From NCBI RefSeq assembly GCF_013201605.1, contig NZ_CP053848.1, positions 1,550,001-1,614,000 of the forward strand: a stretch of DNA of 64,000 bases, in the 5' to 3' direction. The notes below the pieces were generated by a model. It had not been told where the DNA came from. It saw only the letters and a list, made by a program, of their open reading frames with translations, and searched no databases. The first letter of the stretch is position 1, and the number at the start of each line of letters is the position of its first letter. This DNA is from Campylobacter ornithocola (lineage in GTDB: Bacteria > Campylobacterota > Campylobacteria > Campylobacterales > Campylobacteraceae). A program made the position numbers and the translations under genes. Shown one piece after another: positions 45,773 through 55,026 of this stretch.

Positions 45773-48382
45773 ATGTCTAAAGTCACATTGCACCCTATGG
45801 GGGGGGGGAACGATAATTTTCGTTTTAACTTACACTCTTTAAGTTTAAATCTTTTTAAATCTTATAAACATTCTAAACTTTTAAAACTTTCTTTACTAAC
45901 TATTTTATCACTAAGTTCTTTAAATGCAGCCACACAAGCTACTTATGATAATACTTTAAAAGCTTATGTTATTAAAAAACATGGTTTTAATGATGAAAGT
46001 GTATATGATAATACTAATGATACTTATAAGTTTTTAAATGGTAAAAACTTCTATGGTCAATTAGCTACTAATAAAAATCTTTCTAATATCACTTTAATCT
46101 ATGATAATCCCAAATCAAAACATATGAACTTTAGTGATATGAGATTAAAACAAGAAATACTTACTCCAAATATAAAAGAAGATATCTTTGTAGTAAATGG
46201 CTTTCATGGAGCATATTCTGCTAATAATAGCATTAATCAAATAAGCTATATACCTTTTTTAGTTTCAGCTTATACCTTTAATGCTAAAGCTAATAATAAT
46301 ACCCTAACATTAAAAGCAGGAGAATTATCTTCTATATATTATTTAAAACCTACTAATAAAGAAGTAATGAATCCTAAAGCTACAGGTTTAGATAATAAAT
46401 ATAATTTTTTAATTACCCCAGCTATAGCAAGAAAGGGTGAAGCTAGTAATAATACTTTAAATTATTTAAAAGATGCTTATGTGAATATGGGTGTTGAAAA
46501 CACTTATACCTTAGTTTTAAATGGTGCTCCTTATGTAGTAGGTGCTTTTGGAGTGGATGCTAATACTAATAATAATAGTGTTATATTAAACAAAGGAGTA
46601 AAGATAGACTTTCATACTACTCCTTATAGACAAGGTGCTTTAGGAGAGAGTATTTTTGATGAGAGAATGACTCATATTTTAGGTGCTATGAGCTACAATG
46701 CTAATGCTAATAAAAACAAACTCATTATAGATGGAGCTTCTTTAGTAGTTCATGGACCAAGTGGAGCTTATTCAACATCAGCTGCTACACATTTAGGTGG
46801 AGCCTTTGTTGATGTAAATAATAATCAAAACTACCAAGTTAGTGAAAACACCACCTTAATCAATGATTTAAAACTAGATTTAAGAGTAGATACTAAAAAT
46901 ACCCCATTAGCTTATAATGCTGTATTAAATGGAGAAATCTATGGAGGTAAGATCACTCAAGGTAATGCTCATAAAAATACTATAGAAGTTAAAGACTTAC
47001 AAACCTTACTTGCTCTAAATACTAATATAGAAGTAAAAGCACTCTTAGACTTTTATGCAGGATTTGCAAGTAATGGCTATGCTAATGATAATAAGATTAA
47101 TATAAATCTTAAAAAACCTTTTGAGATTAATGCTAATTTTACTGGAGAGAATGAATTTAATCTTTATGGAGCTTATGCTAGTAAGGGTGCTAGTAGAAAT
47201 AGTGTGAATATAAAAGGGGATTTAACCCAAGAAAGTGTAGTAGAAAACTATCAAGATAAAATTTCAATCACAGCAGCTAAGGTATTAAGTGGAAAAGCAG
47301 ATAATAATAAAATTAATCTAAGCTCATCTAATGTATCTATACCTTTATATATTTATGGAGTTAGTAAAACTACTTTAGATAATAAAGACTATTATGCACA
47401 AACAGCAAGTGATAATATTATTAATTTAAAAGAAGTAAAATCAGCTAGAAACCTAACCACTATTATAGAAGCAAATAATTTAGAAAAAAATACCATTAAT
47501 TATGATTTAGTTCAATCTTTATCTAATGCTTCTAATATAGATAAGGGTTCTAAAATCATTTTAAGAGCTAATGAAAACGCTTTAGATAATACTTTAAACA
47601 TTAAAGATTATTCAAGTGCTGCTTATGATAATGTATATGTTATTAGTGCTAAAGAAGAAAGTGCTAATAATAATATTAGCTTTACAAATTTAGCACTAGG
47701 TACAGCTTCTGATAAAAGAGAAGGTAGGGTATTAATTAGTGCAGGTATAGCTAAAAATACTCATGATAATTATATCCATATAGCTAATTTAAATATAGAT
47801 GAGTATAAAAACAATGAAGCTATTATTATAAGTGCTTCTGGTGTATATAGTGAAAATGATAAAAGCTATAATAATACTTTATATTTAAGTGGTAATACTA
47901 ATATATTTAATAATACTAAAATAGATATATTAGCAGGTAGCTTTTTACAAACCCAAACTGATAATGGTTTTACTCCAAAAGCCATAAAGCATAAAAACAA
48001 TACTAATAATCATCTTTATTTAAATACTAATATCAGTGCAAAGCTAGTAAATAACTTTGATCATTATAGCTTTATCTTAAAAGATGATACAAAGAATTAT
48101 TTAAGTGCTAATGAAGCTATTAATTTAAGTGAAAAAACTTCTATTAATGTTTATACCAACAATAATATAAAAAATAAAAGCTTTATTCTAATGCAAAGTG
48201 AAAAAGGCTTTATAAATGAGGATAATAAACAACTAGATCAAAAAGATTTACAAAGCTTATTAGACATTATCACTAAAAACAATCAAAGCTTACATAAAAA
48301 CATTAAAGCAAAGGTTCAAAAGGCTAAATACACTCTAAGTGCAAGTAAAGATGCAAAAAGCATAGTAGTGAATTTAAATTAA
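45773..48382 (+). CDS. phase-variable passenger-like surface protein without an outer-membrane barrel
   Basis: 869 residues from ATG 45773 (AAAGGA 6 bases upstream); an in-frame TTG at 45758 is less likely. The N-terminus MSKVTLHPMGGGNDNFRF plus a hydrophobic stretch ending SLSSLNA is an extended signal like those of autotransporters. The rest is Asn-rich, with a motif recurring at least 13 times, roughly A-x-x-N-N-x-[LIV]-x-[LIV] (NNNTLTLKAG, SNNTLNYL, NNNSVILNKG, DNKININL, NNKINLSS, DNTLNIKD). This predicts a beta-helix. No C-terminal barrel follows: it ends KDAKSIVVNLN. A 10-G tract near codon 9 is in the ON frame. tpsA starts 30 bases later. Confidence 0.85.
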   Translation: MSKVTLHPMGGGNDNFRFNLHSLSLNLFKSYKHSKLLKLSLLTILSLSSLNAATQATYDNTLKAYVIKKHGFNDESVYDNTNDTYKFLNGKNFYGQLATNKNLSNITLIYDNPKSKHMNFSDMRLKQEILTPNIKEDIFVVNGFHGAYSANNSINQISYIPFLVSAYTFNAKANNNTLTLKAGELSSIYYLKPTNKEVMNPKATGLDNKYNFLITPAIARKGEASNNTLNYLKDAYVNMGVENTYTLVLNGAPYVVGAFGVDANTNNNSVILNKGVKIDFHTTPYRQGALGESIFDERMTHILGAMSYNANANKNKLIIDGASLVVHGPSGAYSTSAATHLGGAFVDVNNNQNYQVSENTTLINDLKLDLRVDTKNTPLAYNAVLNGEIYGGKITQGNAHKNTIEVKDLQTLLALNTNIEVKALLDFYAGFASNGYANDNKININLKKPFEINANFTGENEFNLYGAYASKGASRNSVNIKGDLTQESVVENYQDKISITAAKVLSGKADNNKINLSSSNVSIPLYIYGVSKTTLDNKDYYAQTASDNIINLKEVKSARNLTTIIEANNLEKNTINYDLVQSLSNASNIDKGSKIILRANENALDNTLNIKDYSSAAYDNVYVISAKEESANNNISFTNLALGTASDKREGRVLISAGIAKNTHDNYIHIANLNIDEYKNNEAIIISASGVYSENDKSYNNTLYLSGNTNIFNNTKIDILAGSFLQTQTDNGFTPKAIKHKNNTNNHLYLNTNISAKLVNNFDHYSFILKDDTKNYLSANEAINLSEKTSINVYTNNNIKNKSFILMQSEKGFINEDNKQLDQKDLQSLLDIITKNNQSLHKNIKAKVQKAKYTLSASKDAKSIVVNLN
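45799..45808 (+). repeat. 10-G contingency tract inside the coding start of the passenger-like gene
   Basis: Ten G encode the end of M9 and G10-G12. Reading by hand, 9 G gives a stop after about 13 further codons and 11 G gives GAA CGA TAA, a stop at once. Only 10 G (or multiples of three away) keeps the 869-residue frame open. Confidence 0.95.
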
Positions 48383-48412
48383 AAACAAAAATAAAAACAA
48401 TAAGGATATATC

Positions 48413-51253
48413 ATGAAAGCACATCATAAACTCTCAAATCATATCATACTCTCAGGTATAACAGTATCAATGCTTTTTTCTCCACTAATGGCTTTACCTA
48501 GTGGAGGTAAATTTACTCATGGGACTAGTGGAACTATATCTGGTCCATACTTTGATAAAAATACTGGTAAAAACACTATTGATATCACAGGTAAAACACC
48601 AAATAAAAATAGCCATGTTATCCAATGGGGTGGTGGTTTTAGTATAAATAAGGGTGAAAGTGTAAATTTTAAAGGTCAAGGACAAAACTACCTAAACATT
48701 GCTCATGGAACAAGTAAATCTACTATAGATGGCTTATTAAATGCAAGTGGTAATAATGTCTTTTTAATCAACCCTAATGGAGTAATCATTACTAAAAATG
48801 GAATTATCAATGCTAATCGCTTTGTGGCTTCGACTTCGTCTATGAGTAATGATGATATGTGGAAATTTGCAAAGCTAACTAAAGAACAAGCCGCAGCTTT
48901 CTCTCCGGTATTTAAGCCACATAAAGCAGGTAATGTAGTGAATATGGGTAATATTAATGCAAATAATGTATTACTTATAGGGAATAAGGTAGATATACAA
49001 GGTGGTAAATTAGGTAATGCTGATTCTACTACGCATTTGGTAGGCAATTATGTATATATAGATGCAGATAGTGCTAAGTTAAATTCTAATAAAATCAATG
49101 TAACAGCTGTAGAAGGTGGTTACACACAAAGACAAATGATAAATTTCGCTAATGATGGTTATAAATTTGGTAATAATGTAAATATACAAAATACAAATTA
49201 TACAGATACTACCAACACCACTCATATAGGAAATTCTAATTTCAAAAAAACTTTAACTATGGGTAATATGGGAAATGAAAAAGATAATGCTATAGAGTGG
49301 TGGCACTTTGCAAAAGGTTGGAATGAAGGTTTAGATAATATTAAAGAAATTGATGAATTTAAATTAGTAGGAGATATTGATTTTAACGGAATGACTATAG
49401 ATCCTATTGCATATGATTACAATAATGCTTTTAATAAAACATTTAATGGAAATGGATACACATTGAAAAACATTACTATAAATGCTAATGAAGATTACAA
49501 TGTTGGTTTGTTTGGAGCTATTAAAGATGCTAAAATTGATAATATTAATATTGATAGTGTAGATTTTAAATATAATCATAGTTTACCTAATAGAATAGGT
49601 GCTTTTGCAGGTCACATTGGTAATAGTTCAATTTCAAATATATCATTAAGCAATATAGGCATGATTAATGGGATTAGGATTGTTGGTGGTTTTAGTGGTA
49701 ATGTAGCTGATTCTTTTATATCAAACATAAAGATTGATAAAATAGAAGGCATCAACGCAACAAACGAAGGTAAATTCGCAAGTAATGCTATAGGGGTGGG
49801 TGGATTTACAGGAATGGGGGCATCTACATCCTATAATAATGTTATTTTAAAAAATATTGGTAATATATCTTTAACTAATAAAATTGGAGAAGTTTATACA
49901 ACTTATATTGGTTATTTTCTTGGAAGATCAGATCAATTATCAGCATCAAAAAATGCTAATGAATTTAGAAATATTGCAATATATAATGTTGGAAATTTAT
50001 CAGCTACTGGAACATGGAGAAATGATTCTTTATACATAGGAGCTTTTGCTGGGGCGTTACATGGTAGTAAAAAAGATGATATGGAAAATATTTTTATATT
50101 TTTAAGCAATAATTCAAAAATATCTTATAATAAAAATTTTAGAAGCACGTATTTTGGAAATTTAGCAGGAGTTTTTATCGCAAATTTAAATAATATTCAT
50201 ATTTATAACAAAGAAGGATCCTTAACCAACGCAACTGCTGATCAAGCTTACTGGAATGATTTTAATAAAAATGGTTATGTTTCAGATAAAATAAACATCC
50301 ACACCTATAATGATTCTACTCAAGAAAGTATCTATAAAGACTTTTTATCTAAAGCTAATACTATAGAAAAACCAACCCCACCAACCAACCCTGATAACCC
50401 AAATGATTCTGATGTTATTTTAGGTAGTGATGATGTAATTAGCAAAGAAGATTTAAACCAATGGCTTGATGAAATATTTGCAGGAAATTACTGGGTAGAT
50501 ATAAAAGATCTTGATAAAATTCATGGCCTAAATGAAAGTATCATTCAAAGTATATCTTTCTTAGAAGCTTTATATGGTCAAGAAGGTATGAAAGATATAT
50601 TGGAAAAATTCCATAATGATTATAAAACAGCTTATTCTAAGTATGAGGAATTTAAAAACAATAAAGCAGAACTTTTAGCTTTTATCAATGAAAAGTTAAA
50701 ACCTTTAGTAGAACACTCTAATAATTCTCTAAAACAACTACTAACCAAACAAAAAGAACTTGATAGTGTTGTTAAAGCTTATAATGCTTATGTAGAATTA
50801 ATCAATAAAGGTTTAGCAAGTAAAAATGATCAAGAATTTAAAACCTTAGAAAATAAATTAAATTCTTTAATGAGTGAAAGTCAAATTCTAGCTAATAGTA
50901 TTTCTAATAATCAAATGCTATTAGAAAAATGGAAAGGAAAAACAAATACTGATTCTAATGGTCATTTTACTATCAAAGGTGCCTTTGCTAATGCTATATT
51001 AAATACAAATCCTGACTTAAAAGAAATAACTGGAGATGGTGGAAGTATAGATGATCCAAACAGACCAGAACTTCCCGCAACAGATCTAACCTTCGAACAA
51101 ACTGCTTCACTTAATCTAATAGGTAATAATAGCTTAGAAGAAGAGGAAGAACAAGAAGAAATAGAAGAAGCTTCTATGAATCAAAAAGGTAAAACCTGCA
51201 TAGTAAGTGATAATTATAAAACTATGAATCCTTGTGTGGTTGGAGGATTATAA
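48413..51253 (+). CDS. two-partner secretion exoprotein (TpsA), haemagglutinin-type
   Basis: 946 residues. Signal peptide MKAHHKLSNHIILSGITVSMLFSPLMA. A TPS secretion domain follows to about 250, with GQNYLNIAHG and FLINPNGVIITKNG (NPNG motif). Residues roughly 290-640 hold beta-helix repeats of the GLUG type (VGLFGAIKDA, IGAFAGHIGNS, VGGFSGNVADS, GVGGFTGMGAS). A Pro/Asn linker near 655-670 leads into a helical, probably coiled-coil region (about 680-880). The end is acidic (EEEEEQEEIEEA), then a tail with the only two cysteines I see, C929 and C941. Secreted by the TpsB encoded downstream. Small for a TpsA. Confidence 0.92.
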   Translation: MKAHHKLSNHIILSGITVSMLFSPLMALPSGGKFTHGTSGTISGPYFDKNTGKNTIDITGKTPNKNSHVIQWGGGFSINKGESVNFKGQGQNYLNIAHGTSKSTIDGLLNASGNNVFLINPNGVIITKNGIINANRFVASTSSMSNDDMWKFAKLTKEQAAAFSPVFKPHKAGNVVNMGNINANNVLLIGNKVDIQGGKLGNADSTTHLVGNYVYIDADSAKLNSNKINVTAVEGGYTQRQMINFANDGYKFGNNVNIQNTNYTDTTNTTHIGNSNFKKTLTMGNMGNEKDNAIEWWHFAKGWNEGLDNIKEIDEFKLVGDIDFNGMTIDPIAYDYNNAFNKTFNGNGYTLKNITINANEDYNVGLFGAIKDAKIDNINIDSVDFKYNHSLPNRIGAFAGHIGNSSISNISLSNIGMINGIRIVGGFSGNVADSFISNIKIDKIEGINATNEGKFASNAIGVGGFTGMGASTSYNNVILKNIGNISLTNKIGEVYTTYIGYFLGRSDQLSASKNANEFRNIAIYNVGNLSATGTWRNDSLYIGAFAGALHGSKKDDMENIFIFLSNNSKISYNKNFRSTYFGNLAGVFIANLNNIHIYNKEGSLTNATADQAYWNDFNKNGYVSDKINIHTYNDSTQESIYKDFLSKANTIEKPTPPTNPDNPNDSDVILGSDDVISKEDLNQWLDEIFAGNYWVDIKDLDKIHGLNESIIQSISFLEALYGQEGMKDILEKFHNDYKTAYSKYEEFKNNKAELLAFINEKLKPLVEHSNNSLKQLLTKQKELDSVVKAYNAYVELINKGLASKNDQEFKTLENKLNSLMSESQILANSISNNQMLLEKWKGKTNTDSNGHFTIKGAFANAILNTNPDLKEITGDGGSIDDPNRPELPATDLTFEQTASLNLIGNNSLEEEEEQEEIEEASMNQKGKTCIVSDNYKTMNPCVVGGL

Positions 51254-51258
51254 ACACT

Positions 51259-51284
51259 TTGCTAGGATATAACTATCCTAGCAA
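51259..51284 (+). terminator. hairpin between tpsA and tpsB
   Basis: Arms TTGCTAGGATA and TATCCTAGCAA (11 bp, perfect) with a TAAC loop, 5 bases after the tpsA stop. No U tract follows, so it may be a weak terminator or a processing/stability element within the locus. The rest of the 147-base gap is A-rich with an AAGGAAA ribosome site. Confidence 0.6.
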
Positions 51285-51400
51285 TAATAATGAGTATGAA
51301 TAAATACTTGCATTAAACAATATTGTGATTAATCTATACAAATATAAAAGCCAAATTAAGAAAAAAATAAATAAAAATAAAAAATTAAGGAAAAACCATT

Positions 51401-53440
51401 ATGAAAAAACTCTTATTTACTACTATAGCAATTAGTTCTTTAGTCTATGCTAATAATAATGAAGGTTCTATTATCATAGCTAAAAATGATATAGAAAAGG
51501 TTATAGAATTATCCCCTGATAAAAACCTCCCTCAAAACAAAGCCATAAAAGAAAATCTAAAAACCAAAGATGATTATGAAAAAGCCCAAGAAGCTAAAAA
51601 GGTTTTAGAAGAAAAAAAAGAACAATTAAAAGAAAAACTAAGACAAGAAGAGGAAGCTAGTAATAATCAAACTAATTTAACTAATACTAGTTCTACTAAT
51701 GATAATACTAATAAAAAAACTAATAACACTATTAACTCAAATAAAGAAGTTAATACTAGTGCAAAAGATAATACCGACAACACAACCGATAAAGAAAACA
51801 ATACTAATATAAATACTACTACTAATGAAAAAACTAACAATACTAGTAAAGAAAATAATACCAACACAGCTAATAATACAACTAACACTAACTCAAACAA
51901 TCAAACCACTAATACAAGCAATATAAATAATTCTACTAACTCCACTACAAAGCCTATGATTAAATATCACTTTGTTCTTACTAATAAAAACACTAGCTTT
52001 AAAAAGCTAGGTATTAAAGAAGAAGATTTACAAAGCTTAGTGAGTGAGTTTAATGCTAAAAGATTTAGCTTGCAAGATTTACAAGATATATCTAATATCA
52101 TTGCTTATTATTTTCAAGTTAATGGCTATCCTGCAGCAACAGCTTATATTCCTCAACAAGAATTTGATGGAAAAAATATTCAAATTAATATTTCTTTAGG
52201 AGTATTAGGCAAATATATAATAAAAAATAAAACTACTATAAAAGATCACTTCATAGAAAGTAAGCTTAATGAAAAAATCAAAGGTAAAATCATCTCTACT
52301 AAATTAATAGAAGATAGTGTGTATAAAGTCAATGAAATGTATGGACTAAATACCCTAGCAGGTTTACAAGCAGGAGAGAATGTAGGAGAAACTGATATAC
52401 TTATAGAAGTAGAACCTGATACTAAGGCTAATGTATTATTATATAGTGATAATTATGGTATTAAGAGTGCAGGAGAATATAGAGCTGGTATTAGTATGGG
52501 ATTTAATTCTATATTAAATATGGGAGATTATTATAATTTTTACTTACAATCAAGTGATGAAAAACAAATCAACTATGGAGCTAGTTATACTTTCTTTTTA
52601 GGAAATTTAAAAATTACTCCAAGTATTTCTCAAGGATCTTATTCTTTAGGTGGAGATTATAAAGAAGTTGGCTTTAGTGGTACTTCTAGAAATTTTGGTA
52701 TAGACTTTTCTTATCCTGTATGGATAAATACAAATTCATCTTTATACTTTACTTCTAGTATTTATCATAAGATATTAAAAGATGAACCTTTTTCAAATAT
52801 ATTTGATGATTATAGTATAGATAAACATTCTAATGTAGGTAGTATGGGTTTAGAAGGTTTATTTAGAGGCTTTGAAAATAATACCCTAAGTTATAGTGCT
52901 AAGATAAGTATAGGTAAAGTTAATGATGATGGCACTACTATATTTGGAGATACATCTAAAAGTGATGGTAATGGCTTTGGTTGGTTTAGAAAACTCAATG
53001 CTAGTTTGAATAATTATTATAGTATTAATGAATACATTACTCATACTTTAAATATAAACTATCAAAAGGTATTAGGGAATTTTGAACTAGATTCTTCTGA
53101 AAGTTCATCTTTAGGTGGAGCTTATGGAGTAAGAGCTTATGATAATGGAGAAGGTGATGGAGATAATACCATAGTAGCTAACTTTGGTATAAGAATAAAT
53201 ATACCAAATACGAATTTTTATTTTACACCTTTTTATGATATAGGTTATGCTTGGTATGAAAAAGACTCAGGAAGTAGATTAGCAGATGAGCATTTTTTAG
53301 ATGCAGTGGGTTTACAAATACTTTATAATAAGAATAATGCATATTATATAAAACTTGATGCAGCAAGAGCATTACATCAGTATAAATACGATGATGATCA
53401 TAGAATGAAATTATATTTAAGTGGTGGGGTGTATTTTTAA
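51401..53440 (+). CDS. two-partner secretion outer-membrane transporter (TpsB, FhaC-like)
   Basis: 679 residues. Signal peptide ends near residue 17 (LVYA). Residues about 40-85 are a charged helix rich in Lys/Glu. Residues about 87-186 are almost entirely Asn, Thr, Ser and Lys. Two POTRA domains follow (about 188-340; KYHFVLTNKNTSFKKLGI, NGYPAATAYIPQQ, ISLGVLGKYII). A 16-strand-type barrel follows, with YSDNYGIKSAGEYRAGISM, GVRAYDNGEGDGDNT and a terminal Phe (LYLSGGVYF), as expected for outer-membrane barrels assembled by BAM. Transports the TpsA encoded upstream. Longer than usual FhaC (about 560) because of the linker. Confidence 0.93.
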   Translation: MKKLLFTTIAISSLVYANNNEGSIIIAKNDIEKVIELSPDKNLPQNKAIKENLKTKDDYEKAQEAKKVLEEKKEQLKEKLRQEEEASNNQTNLTNTSSTNDNTNKKTNNTINSNKEVNTSAKDNTDNTTDKENNTNINTTTNEKTNNTSKENNTNTANNTTNTNSNNQTTNTSNINNSTNSTTKPMIKYHFVLTNKNTSFKKLGIKEEDLQSLVSEFNAKRFSLQDLQDISNIIAYYFQVNGYPAATAYIPQQEFDGKNIQINISLGVLGKYIIKNKTTIKDHFIESKLNEKIKGKIISTKLIEDSVYKVNEMYGLNTLAGLQAGENVGETDILIEVEPDTKANVLLYSDNYGIKSAGEYRAGISMGFNSILNMGDYYNFYLQSSDEKQINYGASYTFFLGNLKITPSISQGSYSLGGDYKEVGFSGTSRNFGIDFSYPVWINTNSSLYFTSSIYHKILKDEPFSNIFDDYSIDKHSNVGSMGLEGLFRGFENNTLSYSAKISIGKVNDDGTTIFGDTSKSDGNGFGWFRKLNASLNNYYSINEYITHTLNINYQKVLGNFELDSSESSSLGGAYGVRAYDNGEGDGDNTIVANFGIRINIPNTNFYFTPFYDIGYAWYEKDSGSRLADEHFLDAVGLQILYNKNNAYYIKLDAARALHQYKYDDDHRMKLYLSGGVYF

Positions 53441-53449
53441 CCCCTTGTT

Positions 53450-54022
53450 TTAATTACCACTTAGAAAGTACACTTTGGTGGATAAGGATTTAAAAGCTTT
53501 AGAATGGATTAAGCTTTGACAAGCTTTAGACTTCGAAACACTTGTAAATTCACTTTGACTAAAAGCATTTAAAGCTTCATCTAGTTGAGTTTTTATGCTT
53601 TGATTTTTTGGATCTTTTAAGGTTTGGTTTTTTAAATCTGCTATATTTTGAACTTTACTTTTTTGAGCATTATCTACCATAAGTGCTAAAAGCAAAATAC
53701 TTTCTTTATCCACAAAAAGCACCTTAAAACACTGCTCATCATTTCCCACGCTAAAATCAAGCTCTTTGGTAGCATTTTGCAAGGAAGATAAATCTTCATT
53801 TTTTACATTTGCTACATTGCTCATTAAAGCTATACTTGAAAGACTTTCATTTTTTAATACATAAGAGCTTACATCGTTAATAAAAGTTTTTAAATTTCCT
53901 AAAGCTTGAGCTGTACTTGCCTCATCTTTACTTGTGCTAAATTTTGGCAAGGCAACTGCAGCCAAAACTCTAAGTATAATCACTACAAACACAAGCTCTA
54001 TAATAGTAAATGCCTTTTTCAT
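53450..54022 (-). CDS. ctsG: type II secretion-like pseudopilin of the transformation system (CtsG-like)
   Basis: 190 residues. N-terminal class III signal MKKAFTIIELVFVVII with Glu at +5 and Ala at -1 or near the cleavage site, followed by LRVLAAVALPKFSTS. In relatives the position of R18 is normally Gly. The remainder is a soluble periplasmic domain. In C. jejuni the gene before tsaD is ctsG, needed for natural transformation; the same neighbours (tsaD, pgp1, dxr, cdsA) occur here. It overlaps tsaD by 4 bases. Confidence 0.85.
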   Translation of the reverse strand: MKKAFTIIELVFVVIILRVLAAVALPKFSTSKDEASTAQALGNLKTFINDVSSYVLKNESLSSIALMSNVANVKNEDLSSLQNATKELDFSVGNDEQCFKVLFVDKESILLLALMVDNAQKSKVQNIADLKNQTLKDPKNQSIKTQLDEALNAFSQSEFTSVSKSKACQSLIHSKAFKSLSTKVYFLSGN

Positions 54023-55026
54023 AACACACCTTGTAAATTTTTGACTTTAGGGCTTATAAGATCATCTTCAATACTTGCAAATTCTTTACGCTCATAAGCT
54101 TCACAAGCTGCCCTTGCTATCATCAAAGCATTATCTGAGCAATACTCAAGTGGGGCTAGTAAAAGTTCACATTGATAGCTTTGACATAAACACTCTATTT
54201 GGCTTCTTAAGCCTAAATTTGCACTAGCTCCACCTACTATACCAAAGCGTTTAAATCTATGTTCTTTAAAAATTTTTTCTAACTTGTTTAAAATATGAGC
54301 TATAGCTGCTTTTTGAAAAGCAAAAGCGATTTTGCTTTTACGCTCTAAGCTTAACTCTTCTTTTAAAATTTCTAAACGTACTTGGTTTTTAAGTCCTGAA
54401 AAACTATAAGCTAAATCTTTAGAGTGAAGCAAAGGGATACTAAATTTTAAATCACTTTCTTTTGTATTTTTAGCTAATTTTTCTATGATAGCCCCACCAG
54501 GATAACCAAGATCCATCATCTTTGCTACTTTATCAAAACTTTCTCCAAAACTATCATCATTCGTTCTTGCAAGTTCTGTGATTTTGCCTTGTTCATCAAT
54601 AAAAAGCACCATAGTATGCCCACCGCTTACAAGCAACACACCCATATCAAAACTAGCTTTTTTATCTAAAAACATAGAGTAGATGTGTCCTTTTAGGTGA
54701 TTAATAGCTATGAGTGGTAGATCTAAACTTATAGCAAGCATTTTAGCCATAGCAACCCCGCCTATTAAACTCACACTAAGACCAGGTTCATTTGTAACTG
54801 CTATAGCACAAAGTTTATTAAAGTACTTTTGGCATTTTTCTAAGATTTTAGGTAAAGCTTCACTATGCAATCTCGCAGCAAGTTCAGGCACAACCCCACC
54901 ATAGGAACTATGTGCATTTTCTTGTGAAATTTTTGTGTGAAAAATGCATTTAAAAGTATTTTTCTCAATGATAGCAATAGAACTATCATCACACGAGCTT
55001 TCTATAGCAAGAATTAAATTTTTCAT
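54019..55026 (-). CDS. tsaD: tRNA N6-threonylcarbamoyladenosine transferase
   Basis: Catalytic ATPase-fold subunit making t6A37 in ANN-decoding tRNAs. 335 residues. N-terminal LAIESSCDDSS is the Kae1/TsaD start, AINHLKGHIYS carries the two metal-binding His, VSGGHTMV is the nucleotide site, and DLGYPGGAIIEK and GGASANLGLR follow. Essential in most bacteria. Embedded in a minus-strand run with 4-base overlaps on both sides. Confidence 0.96.
   Translation of the reverse strand: MKNLILAIESSCDDSSIAIIEKNTFKCIFHTKISQENAHSSYGGVVPELAARLHSEALPKILEKCQKYFNKLCAIAVTNEPGLSVSLIGGVAMAKMLAISLDLPLIAINHLKGHIYSMFLDKKASFDMGVLLVSGGHTMVLFIDEQGKITELARTNDDSFGESFDKVAKMMDLGYPGGAIIEKLAKNTKESDLKFSIPLLHSKDLAYSFSGLKNQVRLEILKEELSLERKSKIAFAFQKAAIAHILNKLEKIFKEHRFKRFGIVGGASANLGLRSQIECLCQSYQCELLLAPLEYCSDNALMIARAACEAYERKEFASIEDDLISPKVKNLQGVL

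Noticed and set aside
46261-47900. Repeated NNT/NNN codon pattern as a CRISPR or DNA repeat array
   Set aside because: The spacing is irregular and conservation is at protein level (beta-helix rungs), not as direct DNA repeats with spacers.
51667-51900. Hydrophobic Val/Leu-rich ORF antisense to the TpsB linker
   Set aside because: It is the complement of AAT/ACT-type codons in the low-complexity linker and has no ribosome site.
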